A program made the translations under genes and the position numbers. From contig NC_091975.1 in assembly GCF_036711975.1 (NCBI RefSeq), forward strand, positions 4,528,501-4,592,500: a stretch of 64,000 bases of DNA, in the 5' to 3' direction. The DNA is from Onthophagus taurus. Lineage: Eukaryota > Arthropoda > Insecta > Coleoptera > Scarabaeidae. The number at the start of each line of letters is the position of its first letter. The stretch's first letter is position 1. Positions 53,641 through 64,000 of the stretch are shown here, in pieces. The notes under the pieces are model-generated. The model searched no databases and was not told where the DNA came from. It saw nothing but the letters and a program-made list of their open reading frames with translations.

Positions 53641-55130
53641 AAGAAGAAATATTTAATAATAATATAATCGAGTCTTTAACATTTTCGTATTCTTTGTTGT
53701 CAAGACTTGTTTAAAAATGTCTTCGAATTATTTTTTATGTCCTCTTCCTGCTTCATCACATTGTAGGTCTAATGTTAGTTCTAGTGACAGTGGTAGGTAG
53801 CGCTAGTAAACATAAGATATCGCTATATTCCATATTTTTATTGAACTAAAACTAGAACTAACACTAGACCTAGAACTAGAATCATTCGGGGTTAGCCGTC
53901 TTGAGAGACGTGCGGCTAAACCCGAATGTTTCTAGTTCTCGGTCTAGTGTTAGTTCTAGTATTGCACTAGCACTATCACTAGACCTAGAACTAGAATCAT
54001 TCGGGGTTAGCCGTCTTGAGAGACGTGCGGCTAAACCCGAATGTTTCTAGTTCTCGGTCTAGTGTTAGTTCTAGTATTGCACTAGCACTAGAACTAACAC
54101 AAGACCTAGAACTAGAATTATTCTGGTTTAGCCATCTTGAGAGACGTGCGGCTAAACCCGAATGTTTCTAGTTTTCGATCTAGTGTTAGTTCTAGTATTG
54201 TACTAGCACTATTACTAAAACTAACACAAGACCTAGAACTAGAATCATTCGGGTTTAGCCGTCTTATGAGACGTGCGGCTAAACCCGAATGTTTCTAGTT
54301 CTAGGTCTAGTGTTAGTTCCTAGTTTTAATTGTCATTTAGCATTAGATTGTGGTATATTTTTATTGAACGAAAAGTAGAACTAACACTAATCCTAGAAGA
54401 AGAGATATTTAATAATAATCGATTCTTTAATATTTTCTTATTCTTTGTTGTCAAGACTTGTTTAAAAATGTCTTCGAATTATTTTTTATCTCCTCTTCCT
54501 GCTTCATCACATTGTAGGTTTAATGTTAGTTCTAGTGACACTGGAAGGTAGCGTTAGTTAACATAAGATATCGCTATGTTCCGTATTTTTATTGAACTAA
54601 AACTAGAACTAACACTAGACCTAGAACTAGAATCATTCGGGGTTAGCCGTCTTGAGAGACGTGCGGCTAAACCCGAATGTTTCTAGTTCTCGGTCTAGTG
54701 TTAGTTCTAGTATTGCACTAGCACTATCACTAGAACTAACACAAGACCTAGAACTAGAATCATTCTGGTTTAGCCGTCTTGAGAGACGTGCGGCTAAACC
54801 CGAATGTTTCTAGTTTTGGATCTAGTGTTAGTTCTAGTATTGTACTAGCACTATGACTAGAACTAACACTAGACCTAGAACTAGAATCATTCGGGTTTAG
54901 CCGTCTTATGAGACGTGCGGCTAAACCCGAATGTTTCTAGTTCTAGGTCTAGTGTTAGTTCCTAGTTTTAATTGTCATTTGGCATTAGATTGTGGTATAT
55001 TTTTATTGAACGAAAAGTAGAACTAACACTAATCCTAGAAGAAGAAATATTTAATAATAATCGATTCTTTAACATTTTCCTGTTCTTTGTTGTCAAGACT
55101 TGTTTAAAAATGTCTTTTAGAATAAATTTT
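53641..55130. repeat. Segmental tandem array of palindromic-family units
   Basis: A long unit beginning AGAAGAAATATTTAATAATA starts at 53642, about 54406 and about 55037 (third copy partial). Each unit has TTCTTTGTTGTCAAGACTTG, then GTAGGTCTAATGTTAGTTCT and GTAGCGCTAGT, then a run of about 130-bp palindromes (four in the first unit, three in the second) of the form GAACTAACACTAGACC...ATTCGG(G/T)TTAGCC-GTCTTGAGAGACG-TGCGGCTAAACCCGAAT...GGTCTAGTGTTAGTTC, and ends GAACGAAAAGTAGAACTAAC. Two high-copy near-identical palindromes at 53850-54060 show recent expansion. Confidence 0.93.
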
Positions 55131-56414
55131 TATCTCCTCTTCCTCGTTCTTCGTCTCATCTCTTCAACATCTTCCTGTTCTTTGTCGTCGTCTTCCTCTT
55201 CCTTCTTCTTCACATCTCGTCTTTTTCGAGTTCTTTCCTCTTTCTTCTTCATCGGTTATGGACGGACGCGTGTGGCGTCGCCGGTGCCTCCTTCGCCCGT
55301 TGCCTTCAAACCATGTTATTTGATAAACCACTCTACAGGTATAATCACCGGCGCGCGGTAATAGATCTTGCGTCGCGCTGATGTCTTTAATTACACCTTC
55401 AGCGCCGTTCGCTGGCGCGTTCTTCGTTCCTTCTTCGTTGGTCGCTTAGGTTCGTTCTTCGCGTGGTAAGGCACCGTGAGCTTTATCGGAGCTCCGGTCG
55501 GAAAACTTCTTGTATAGCGAAGAAGAGACAAGACATGGGGCGGAAGACAGAAAAAATATGGTGATGATGATATGGAACGGACACCGTCGTTCGAAGAATG
55601 TTTTATCGAAATCATCTTTAATTAAAAAAGGAGGATTATAATTTTTTTTTTAATTCTTAGTAGCAAGGTGGATAAGATGTAATGCTGAAAATGTTGTATG
55701 CCCACGCGGTGTTTGTAAAGACGTATAAATCGGTTCTTGTAATTATATAATGTAGTAAATCCGCGATAAGGATACAGGGTGTTTGGTTACGTACGTTAGG
55801 TTAGGTCGGAGAAGGTCGTAAAAAAGGGACTTTGTAGACACACACTGAAGATGAAGAAGGCGGAGATGAAGAAGAAGTAAAGAAGGAGCCTATTTGTCTA
55901 TTTGTCTGAGAAGCTAGTAACAGTATATTAACTTGTTGAGCAAATATTTTTGTCGGCACCAAAGTATAAAGGATAAGAAAACCTGAATCCTTTTCAAATT
56001 TGCTTTTAATTTTTTTTTTTCGTATTTTGTGGTGGTTTTTGGTCTAATTTTAAACGGAAACAAATCCTAGTTAAGGGTTGATAAACAGCTTCTTGTTAAT
56101 ACCTCTTTTTTTAATGGAGGTGATAATTTTTTGTTCGCCTTAAAATCATCCTGTAATTTTCTCGTCATTCTTTAGAATTCGTGAGGATTTTTTTATTATT
56201 TCCTTCCCCAAAATTAACTCGAAAATTTATGACACGTACGTAATTAATCTGTCTTATACAAAAATTAACCTTTTTTTCGTTCAAACCCAAACTTAGGTAT
56301 GCTAATTTATTACATCACCTTATTTTCAAGATGTCGAAGAAAATTACTTTTAAAAAAATACAAAAAATAATTGTAATATTAAATTATTACATTAATTGTT
56401 TACTTTTAATACAC
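55131..56414 (+). other. CT-rich and CpG-rich intronic region
   Basis: A CT-rich tract (55130-55250) passes into a CpG-rich segment (55255-55510). The plus-strand open frame 54972-55361 is partly made of the repeat unit and partly of Ser/Phe low complexity, so it is not a credible protein. Confidence 0.35.
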
Positions 56415-56720
56415 ACGCGCAGACTATGTTTCTAGAACTAACACTAGATCTAGAACTAGAAACATTTGGGGTTAGCCGATCGTCTCTTAAGACGGCTAAA
56501 CCCGAATGTTGCTAGTTCTAGGTCCAGTGTTAGTTATAGTTCTAGTTTTAGTTATTATTCAACATTAAATTTTGATGTATCTTTATTGAACTAAAACTAG
56601 ATCTAGAACTAGAAACATTCGGGTTTAGCCGCACGTCTCTCAAGACGGCTAAATCCGAATGATTCTAGTTCTAGATCTAGTGTTAGTTTTAGTGCTAGTG
56701 TTAGCCGTGTGTCTCAATAC
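56415..56720. repeat. Two palindromic-family units
   Basis: GAACTAACACTAGATC...TTAGCCGATCGTCTCTTAAG...GGCTAAACCCGAATGTTGCT and a second with GGGTTTAGCCGCACGTCTCT and CAAGACGGCTAAATCCGAAT. They are joined by TTATTCAACATTAAATTTTG, an outer block of the family. The hairpin stem is nearly perfect in both. Confidence 0.9.
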
Positions 56721-59279
56721 ATAATATAGTAAATTGGTCATGCATGACCAGATTGTAATACGCTTTAAAAAGAATTTTTTCGCAAACTTAAAAAAGAAAA
56801 AGAAGAAGGAAAAGAAGTAAGATAAAAGGTGCGACGATAAATAAACCCGGTGTATTCGGCAATTACAACGATTCGTCGAGGCGATCGCTCACCCGAAAGA
56901 AAATTAAAATTAATTTCCCTTTTCGCCTTCTTCTTTCTTCTCATCCATCTCCTCCTTTTCTTCTTTCTTATTATACTTTTTCCAATCTTTTTCTTTCTTC
57001 CGCCGACGGCGTTCTGTGTTGTTGTTAATCGAGATTAAGGGTCGTAAAACTTGGCCACTTTTAAAACCGAACCGCCGCACGCGCATCTCCACCTCACAAA
57101 AAGGTCACTCACTCTTCCTTTAACTGTCAATAATGAAAAAAAATAATACCACGATATTCGATCGCACGTCAATTAACGCGTTAATTGAATTAAAATAACA
57201 CGAACTGAGTCGTAAATAATTTCATTCTATACATAGAATCGCATTAGAGTCTAATACTGTGGATGACAAACGATGAGGAAAGTGATAGTTTTAGTATAGG
57301 CAAGTTAAATGGTTTTAAGGAGATGAATTAATACGTAGTCGCTAAACTTGAATCTCGACGACGATGTCTCGTCGTGTTTTCAAACTTTTGTATCTCCTTT
57401 TCTCTATCTTTCTTACTCAGTTACTCAGTTACTTGTTAGTTATGGAAATAAAACGGTCGATTGGAGGTGGTTTGTTATTACCGGTGACGGCGGAAGCGAT
57501 GAAATCGACGGGAGAAAGCCGCGCGCTGCTTTGAACCTAAAGTCTCTTCAAGTCTCGAAGTTGAAGCCTCTTCTTATACGCTTCTTATGAAACTGAAGCA
57601 ATCGTTACGAGAGAGAACAACGCACACACTTATAGGTATACACCAAAAGGATTTATGCTCCATTTGAAGCCAAGTTTTGATTTAAACGTTTCCTTTTACT
57701 CTTCACATTTCTCTTTTACATCTCTCTTTAAATCTCAAATACACCATACTTTAATATAGACTCTTAATAAGACAGGTTTCAAATGGAATCTAGAATCTCT
57801 TGGTTTGGATGTAGTAAGATTAATTTGTAACTAAATTAACACCCGCTAAGTTAAGTTAAAATTAAATGAACCGCATTAACTTGGCTTTAATAGCGGTAAT
57901 CTTTTATAGATTAGGGCCGAGGGAACGCGTAATGACCTTGCTACTTCAACGGTCCCGTTTTCAAGTTAGTGTATGTGTCTGTCTCTTTAGGTTTGTACTC
58001 GTCTGTATCTGTTAGTGTGTGTGTGTATGCAAGAGCGGCGACGTTTAACACCTTTCGTAGCAATGAACTCAACGTTCACCATCAACATTATTGTTACATC
58101 TCCTCCATTTTTCATTCCTTTTGTCTTCAATATAATGTTGTCAATGTAGACTTTTCTTCTCGGATCGGATAATTTGTCCAATAACCTCGAAGACACGCGA
58201 TCGCGAATCGATTGGGGAAACAATAACCAATTAAAGGTCTCGTGCGAGATGCAAGAGGGGAAGAACTGGAGGAAAGAGTGCCGTGCAGCTTGGCTAGAGC
58301 GAAAGAGAGAAGAAAGAGACTCGAAAGATTCTTTCGGTGAGATATCGAGAAGGCGAGGTACAGTAAGGATTTCGCGTACACTTCCGCTACGTTGTAAGTG
58401 GAAAAAAGGGGACTCGGTGTAGTAGAGGCCCAGCGCAGAGTGGTTCGTCTCACGAATCCATCAGATGCCATAAATCGACGACGTGGTAACCAATTTAATA
58501 CTAAGAAAATTTAAGATATTATAATGACTTTGTAACACTTACACACAGACCATGTTCATTTTAGATTCAATCCATACAAAAGAATTGATAAAATTACAAG
58601 AAATGAATTAAATTATAGTATTTAATGCACTAACAGGAACTATGGCGACTATGTAATGAGGAAGACGATGATGTTATGTAACGTTTAACCTAACTTTATA
58701 GAATATCAATTGAGACAAGATCTGGCTTTAAAATGAAATCTAGAGATGTTCCAAAGATTCTTGTTTTAAAAATTATCCTCATTCGAAATATAGAAACACA
58801 AGTGAGGTTGGTATCAACTAGAAGATGAAGATTTTGAACTTCCTTCGTAAGACCATATCTACAATACGTTCTGAACAATTCTTATATATACATTGAGTGT
58901 AATGGAGAAGTTGATAATTCCAATACTACCGATGTCGAGTCATTTCAACCTTCATAATAGAAAGTTATTTGGTGCAGTTCCAATTTGCAAAGAAGAGTTT
59001 GGTTATGACTTAATTCGCGACGAAGTTGTCACCTTTTATGGTGTCTTTAGGGAGATTTAATATGAAAGCGATGATGTTAGTGTTGAAGGACAAACAAAAC
59101 TAGCTAAATATCATTTCGTGAGGATTAAGAAATAAAATTCTGCCTTGACTAGTAAATAGTCTATAGCTAATTTGGGAGTGTGGAATTGCAAAAAGAATAT
59201 CAAAGAGGATTAATGGAACACCTGCTGACATTCTGACTTTGCTACTAGAAGAGATAAAAATTGACTCTTCCAATATATA
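56721..59279 (+). other. Intronic or intergenic, no gene established
   Basis: Alternating CT/GA-rich (56930-57010, 58240-58330) and AT-rich sequence, with a GT microsatellite at about 58013-58028. No splice-supported exon found; the ORFs are low complexity. Confidence 0.35.
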
Positions 59280-61054
59280 CAGGGTGTCTCAGCGAGACCG
59301 GTCATTAGACGTTTCTGGGGTTCTGGCGAAAATAAAAATTTGAGAATTCAGACTTAAGTATTATCAATTACGATCTCTTCGTCTAAAATATTTTCAATTT
59401 TTTGCACTTCCGGTTATACCGGAAGCGCCACCAACTTTATTTTTTTAAATGGAACACCCTGTATATTTTTACATATTTGGATTTGTCTGTTTTCAAGGTT
59501 TATAAATAACTTAACTTTTTGTAATTTGATTCGGCCGTTCTCGAGTTATTCGAATTTTTCTAGAAAAATCTGCTCCAGCAGACATTTGTTCAAAAAATCA
59601 GAGAACACTCGATTTTTGGGATATCAATTTAGGATTGAGAACATGCTTAAGCAACATGATGGAGTATGTTTTGGTGCCGAGAACTGCTGTCTAGAACGTT
59701 TGGTCACATTACTATGGCACGTTAACTTTTCAAAATTTGGAAGTACCATAACTTCATTTTTTTAAATGGCACCCCCCATATTTTATTTTTTAGTCGTCTT
59801 CGGTATTTCATTCTACATTTTTTATATCCCATATGAATGAGTTCTTGTCAAAGACTCACTTGTTTACGTCACTTGATGCATGTGAGCTAATAATTATCTG
59901 TTATGTCCCTTAATATTATTACTGAAACGAGTTAAAATCGATAACAATAACGAAAGTAATATTTACACAAATCAAAAAATTCTTAATTTATTTTTTATGC
60001 ATGAAAAGCGCGACAAAGTTCATAGTATGATTCCCAGATCTTCTTTGGCAGCTCGAATTGAGGTGTTGGGACTGGGCTCGAAATAATCTCGTTGCATTAT
60101 CTACTACATTTTTTGATCAGTTTAACACGTGATTAATTCGTCCAAAATGCAAAAAATTTGCTTCTATTCTTCTAAATTTACGTTTTGTCATCGGAGATAA
60201 ATGTGGATAATTTTCATTAAACATTCTGCAAGTTCTACTAAGAACTTTGTCGCACTTTTCGTGCACAAAAAATAAATTATGGATTTCTTCATTTTTCTTC
60301 GTATAAACATTATTTACGTTATTAATATCCATTTTAACTGGTTTTAGACTCACAAGCATCAAACAACGTAAATCAGACTTTGACGTTTATCAATAAGTCA
60401 TTAAACATTTGTTTTCCATGGCACACTAGGTTAATATCGATATGATATGTGAGCATTTTTCAAAAAACCCTAATTATTTTTCAAACTATTAATGTTAGGC
60501 ATAGGACATATGAAATATAAAAGATGTAAAATGAGACGCCGAAGACGACTAAGTAATAAAATATGGAGGGTGCCATTTAAAAAAATGAAGTTATGGTGCT
60601 TCCAAATTTCGAAAAGATAACGTGCCATAGTAAAGTTTTAGACAGCCGTTCTCGGCACCAAAACATACTCCATCATGTTGTTTAAGCATGTTCTGAATCC
60701 TAAATTGATATCTCAAAAATTGAGTGTTCTATGATTTTTTTAACAAATGTCCGGTGGAGCAGATTTTTCTAGAAAAAATCGAATAACTCGAGAACGGTCG
60801 AATCAAATTGCAAAAAGTAAAGTTATTTATAAACCTTCAAAACAGATAAATCCAAATATGTAAAAATATATAGGGTGTTCCATTTAAAAAAATAAAGTAG
60901 GTGTCGACTTCCGATACAACCGGAAATGCTAGAAATCTGAAAATATTTTAGACGAAGAGAACGTAATTGATAATATTTAAGTCTGCATTCTCAAATTTTT
61001 TGTTTGGCCAGAACCCCAGAAACGTCTAATGACCGGTCTCGCTGAGACACCCTG
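59280..61054. mobile_element. 1.8-kb long-terminal-inverted-repeat DNA element, CAGGGTG ends
   Basis: Starts CAGGGTGTCTCAGCGAGACC and ends with the complement, flanked by TATA on each side. The arms (about 59280-59830 and 60480-61054, roughly 560 bp) pair along their whole length with scattered changes, for example GACCGGTCATTAGACGTTTC, CGAGAACATGCTTAAGCAAC-like and GGTGCCGAGAAC. Each arm also contains internal CACCCTGTATA and GGTGCCATTT motifs resembling further element ends. The unique centre holds a small minus-strand ORF (60117-60362). TTCCAATATATAC occurs just outside both ends (59268-59280 and about 61061-61073). Confidence 0.92.
60117..60362 (-). CDS. 81-aa ORF in the long-TIR element, DUF4817-like
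   Basis: Open frame from ATG 60362 (an internal Met at residue 11 is also possible). The sequence NEEIHNLFFVHEKCDKVLSR, CRMFNENYPH and MTKRKFRRIEANFLHFG has the layout of the helix-turn-helix domain found at the N-terminus of many insect transposon proteins (DUF4817: a 'hg.C......a...y...fP......f.ri...f...G' pattern). The frame stops shortly after GRINHVLN, so either it is a short DNA-binding protein or the remnant of a longer one. Family assignment is from memory of the pattern. Confidence 0.5.
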   Translation of the reverse strand: MMLVSLKPVKMDINNVNNVYTKKNEEIHNLFFVHEKCDKVLSRTCRMFNENYPHLSPMTKRKFRRIEANFLHFGRINHVLN

Positions 61055-63428
61055 TATAGATTTCCAATATATACAAATCTGTTATCAAAGTCTGGTGTGG
61101 CGGAAAAGATATTAGTGTACTTTCCAATCTTTATGTTTTAGATTTAAATGAATGTGAGAGAATTGCGATAATTAGGATTAAGGAAGTTTTAGGAAAATAA
61201 ATTTTATTGTTGATGTACTTTCCAATAGGATCAAAAAGTACATATAGATATACATATTATTTAGTTTCTAGAGTGAAACTAAGAAATTTCACTATTCTAC
61301 CTTCTTGTAAGATTTTTTGATGTGTCCGGTTTTCTGTGTGTGTGGTTGGTCGCGTTGTATAGTACGTTCAGTGTGTTGTGTGGCGTTAAATTAGAAATTG
61401 CTCGGCTCGCCGGTGGCTCATTCAATTAGAATAAAAGTCAACGAAAGATTGACGGCTAAATACAGTAATAAGCTCGGGAACGGTTAGTTTAAAGGACGGC
61501 AGCCAGCACAGAGCCAACGAACGAACGAACGAACCACCAGTGCCCGAACGAACACACGGTGGATCTACCATTATTCGTTCCGATTTCTACTTGTCTCCGT
61601 TGGTGAATTTCCGTTAAGTTAAACCAGGGGATTTAAAACGAAAATTAATGGCGATCGGTTCACAATTGGCGGAAGAAGAACGAATTTGGTCGATGGAAAA
61701 AAAAATTAATTAAAAAATTTGAAGCGATCGAAAAAAAAAGTTGTTTATAATCGCTGACGGCGTGGAATAATGAGGAATCGATTTAATTTTTCTATTGAAA
61801 CGAGGCGGTCCAAATTAGCTAGGTAAATTAGTACCCATCATCATCATCAAATTTTGGATTGAAGATTGGTATTATTATTGGGACAACGACGCGACGGTTT
61901 TTAAAGAAAACTATTGAGTAACAAAAACCAATTAGTCGCGACAGAAATAGTTTCACCTCTCACAATCGAATCGACACGAGTTGCGTAGGTCCGTTCCGAT
62001 TTCAAAATCGAGATTTTGATTCCTCATAAAGGTTATCTCTTCCTCCTCATTTTTAAAGTAGATTTCCGTGTCTAAAAAAATTCAAATTTTCATATTCTTA
62101 CATAAAGAACTTGATTTACTCTTGAATAAACTTTCTATTAAGACCATATTTTTTCGGGTGTCCCGTTTAAATTGATCCATTGGAAGCCACCTGGTGGACA
62201 CAAACTTCTTTATATCCAGATACACCGGGTAACTTATAGCTTTTCACGCTCGGCGCAAATCGGCTCCGCGTAGGCCGCACCGTGAATATCCACGTAAAAC
62301 CGTCTCGTATATGGATATCAGGGGATAATATTCGACGTACACTAACGGTATAATTGAATTTATTGTGAAGAACATCGAAGAATAACGAAGAAGAATATCG
62401 CGTTTAACACACCGTTTATAGTTATTTAGAAAGTGGTATTCGTATTCAACGAAAAGGGTTAACATATACATCATATATTATAATAAGGATGTGCAAACAA
62501 ATTTAAGGTTAACCACCTGTTTTTATCCTAATGAGATCCAAATTAAAAATGTAAATTACTTCAACAAAAAAAAGTAAAAGTGACTGACAGGTTTATGACA
62601 AAAATTCTTGTGTTATTCAACTTGGCATCTAATTACGGCGACATATTTCATGTATTATAAGAGATTAACTTTTTTTTGTTGTCAAAATATTTTTTTTCTT
62701 ATTATTCTCGAGGGCATTCTTGGTGCCGCAAAATCGGTGGACGCCCACGACATCGTAGCACAAACTATTAAGGAGAAAGAACGTTCGTTCTAGGAGTGAG
62801 AGAGAGAGGGAGTGTGTATAAAAGCAGTTAACCGCAATAACTTAGGGCCGTTCTGGCCCCCAAGTCCAGAACAAATCATTAGACCATATCGGATAAGTGT
62901 ACGGCGTATCGCGATCGAGGACAATGCGTTTTGATTACAATATAATTCTAACGGTGTGTGTGCGCGCGCGAGAACGGCGCGACTTGTAAATATATTATTT
63001 GTCAAACGGGGCGTTAAAATCTACACTTTTCCTTATTCGACGATTCGAAATTATCTCCGTAAGATAGATTAACTGGCGATCTTTAAAACCTGACCCGGTT
63101 CTAACAACAACAACAGCGAGGCACAATCACAATCGCAAAACGATATTATAATAGTTTTTTTATCTCTTTCGTTTTCGTCGTTGTATTCGCGATTGTTAAA
63201 CGATTGGGCAGCATAGTTCAGGTTCTGTGAGCGCCATTCACTTTTCCGAATCGCGTCTTTTGTGCTCTGCTCGCTCGCCTTTAATAATGCCCACCTTTTG
63301 TATATAATCTCATTCGTTCCTCGTTAAGGATCTATGACGATATATTTTGAAGCTACCGAAATCAAATCCCAACAACAACAACTTTCTAATTTCTTTTTAA
63401 AATAAAAAGTGAAAATGATCACAAAAAG
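61055..63428. other. Right-hand region, CpG-rich patches, no gene established
   Basis: 61330-61600 is CpG-rich with a CGAACGAACGAACGAAC run, and 62730-63000 and 63030-63300 are similar; these could be promoter or 5' UTR of a gene further right. 62040-62220 and 62460-62700 are AT-rich. No exon with supporting splice sites was identified. Confidence 0.35.
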
Positions 63429-63489
63429 TTAAATCTTAACACACACCCTGTATTGACACTGTTTGTCAATACAGGGTGTTAAGATTTAA
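63429..63489. mobile_element. Mini-palindrome with CACCCTGTA/TACAGGGTG
   Basis: TTAAATCTTAACAC(ACAC)CCTGTATTGACA pairs with its complement ending at 63489; the left arm has four extra bases. It looks like a minimal deletion product of the CAGGGTG family, with the ends inverted relative to the centre. Confidence 0.8.
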
Positions 63490-63560
63490 TATCACTATGT
63501 TGCATATTCTAGTTTTAGTGCAATCTTATACTAACTAGCGCTACCTACCGTTATCGTTTG
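63490..63560. repeat. Fragment related to the palindromic family
   Basis: Reverse-complement matches to GGTAGGTAGCGCTAGTTA and to the TATGTTCCATATTTT region seen at 51600, 53800 and 54550. Confidence 0.55.
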
Positions 63561-63909
63561 TCGATGTTAATCTATTTGTAGAGTCTCTGAACATGGCTAA
63601 GGGCCGAAAGTAGTTAGACTTAAATTCTATAGAAAATAAAAGACATCAACTTTTAATTTTATACTAACATCTAGAAAACGACACTGATCCGAAATTGTAG
63701 GTTCATCTCTTTTTTCTATTGTAGAATATCTTGGTGTATTTAAGTGTCGTATAACGTAATTGGCGCTTAGCTTTAATCTTTAAAACAAATGGTATTTTAG
63801 GTCTTTCGGTATTCTGCATTTTTTCTAAGATAAGTTACACCTTTAACTACCAGACAGCATGAAAATCTCTAAAAACGATAAAATGTCACTTAGTCAAGTG
63901 ATGTATAAC

Positions 63910-64000
63910 CAGTGATGGGCGTTGGGTAAATACCCGACGGGTAGGTATTTCTAAAATGGGTATTTATCCGGGTATTTACCCCGGCCTAGGGTAAATACCC
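63910..64000 (+). mobile_element. Probable hAT element end, truncated by window edge
   Basis: CAGTGATGGGC at 63910 resembles hAT terminal inverted repeats. It is followed by a cluster of GGGTAAATACCC, GGGTAGGTATTT and GGGTATTTACCCC motifs in both orientations, like hAT subterminal repeats that bind transposase. The remainder lies outside the window. Confidence 0.5.

Noticed and set aside
54330-55361. Two similar plus-strand ORFs starting MSF(S/G)IRLWYIFIERK
   Set aside because: They are the same repeat unit translated twice; the frame crosses palindromic-unit borders and CT-rich sequence.
61330-61600. Protein-coding exon in the CGAACGAACGAAC-containing patch
   Set aside because: CpG-rich but with no open frame bounded by splice sites; at most a promoter or 5' UTR.

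Overview
The window is AT-rich animal DNA, almost certainly from an insect and probably a beetle (the beetle assignment is inference from gene content, intron style and repeats). It carries spliced genes with GT-AG introns, many only 47-70 bp long, together with long repeat-filled introns and class II transposons with TA or TATA flanks. There are no bacterial features. Splice sites below were read by eye; in each multi-exon model the exon phases close exactly.

Left gene-dense part (1-36 kb). A decayed piggyBac transposase lies at 1-1057 (-). The 5' coding exon of a Son splicing cofactor gene lies at 1589-2896 (-). A complete cytosolic purine 5'-nucleotidase (cN-II/NT5C2) gene follows at 3580-9637 (+), with three interchangeable first coding exons. 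RMI1, the OB-fold subunit of the BLM-TOP3 dissolvasome, is at 10986-12531 (-). A six-exon class A GPCR with degenerate DRY and NPxxY motifs spans 14895-27033 (-); its 7-kb intron holds a complete but dead Tc1-like element. MFSD9 (27270-28652, -) and a diverged MFSD9-like paralogue (29257-30573, +) stand head to head. ACOT13, a hotdog thioesterase (30601-31098, -), converges on the paralogue with 27 bp between the stop codons. An eight-exon gene at 32394-34871 (-) encodes a 654-aa protein that I cannot name firmly; I suggest CTC1-like as a hypothesis.

Right repeat-rich part (36-64 kb). The only coding exon I can defend is the first exon of a Ras-like small GTPase at 48887-48947 (+), ending in the P-loop; the rest must lie beyond the window. 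Around it are a Tc1 relic with an internal deletion hosting two copies of a 405-bp MITE and a 122-bp minisatellite (36.9-39.0 kb), a 17-monomer higher-order satellite (41.2-42.6 kb), a non-LTR reverse-transcriptase relic (47-47.8 kb), arrays of a palindromic repeat family (53.6-56.7 kb), two large inverted-repeat elements with CAGGGTG ends (51.8-52.3 and 59.3-61.1 kb), and a probable hAT end at 63.9 kb. CpG-rich and GA/CT-rich patches between them may be distal promoters or untranslated exons, but nothing proves it.

Regarding a new system, the most interesting signals are: (i) the palindromic GAACTAACACTAGACC repeat family scattered through the window and amplified at 53.6-56.7 kb; (ii) the A-B-C-D-E higher-order satellite; (iii) the long-inverted-repeat element at 59280-61054 with its own small ORF and a family of short relatives sharing its ends; (iv) the unnamed 654-aa protein; (v) the alternative first exons of cN-II.
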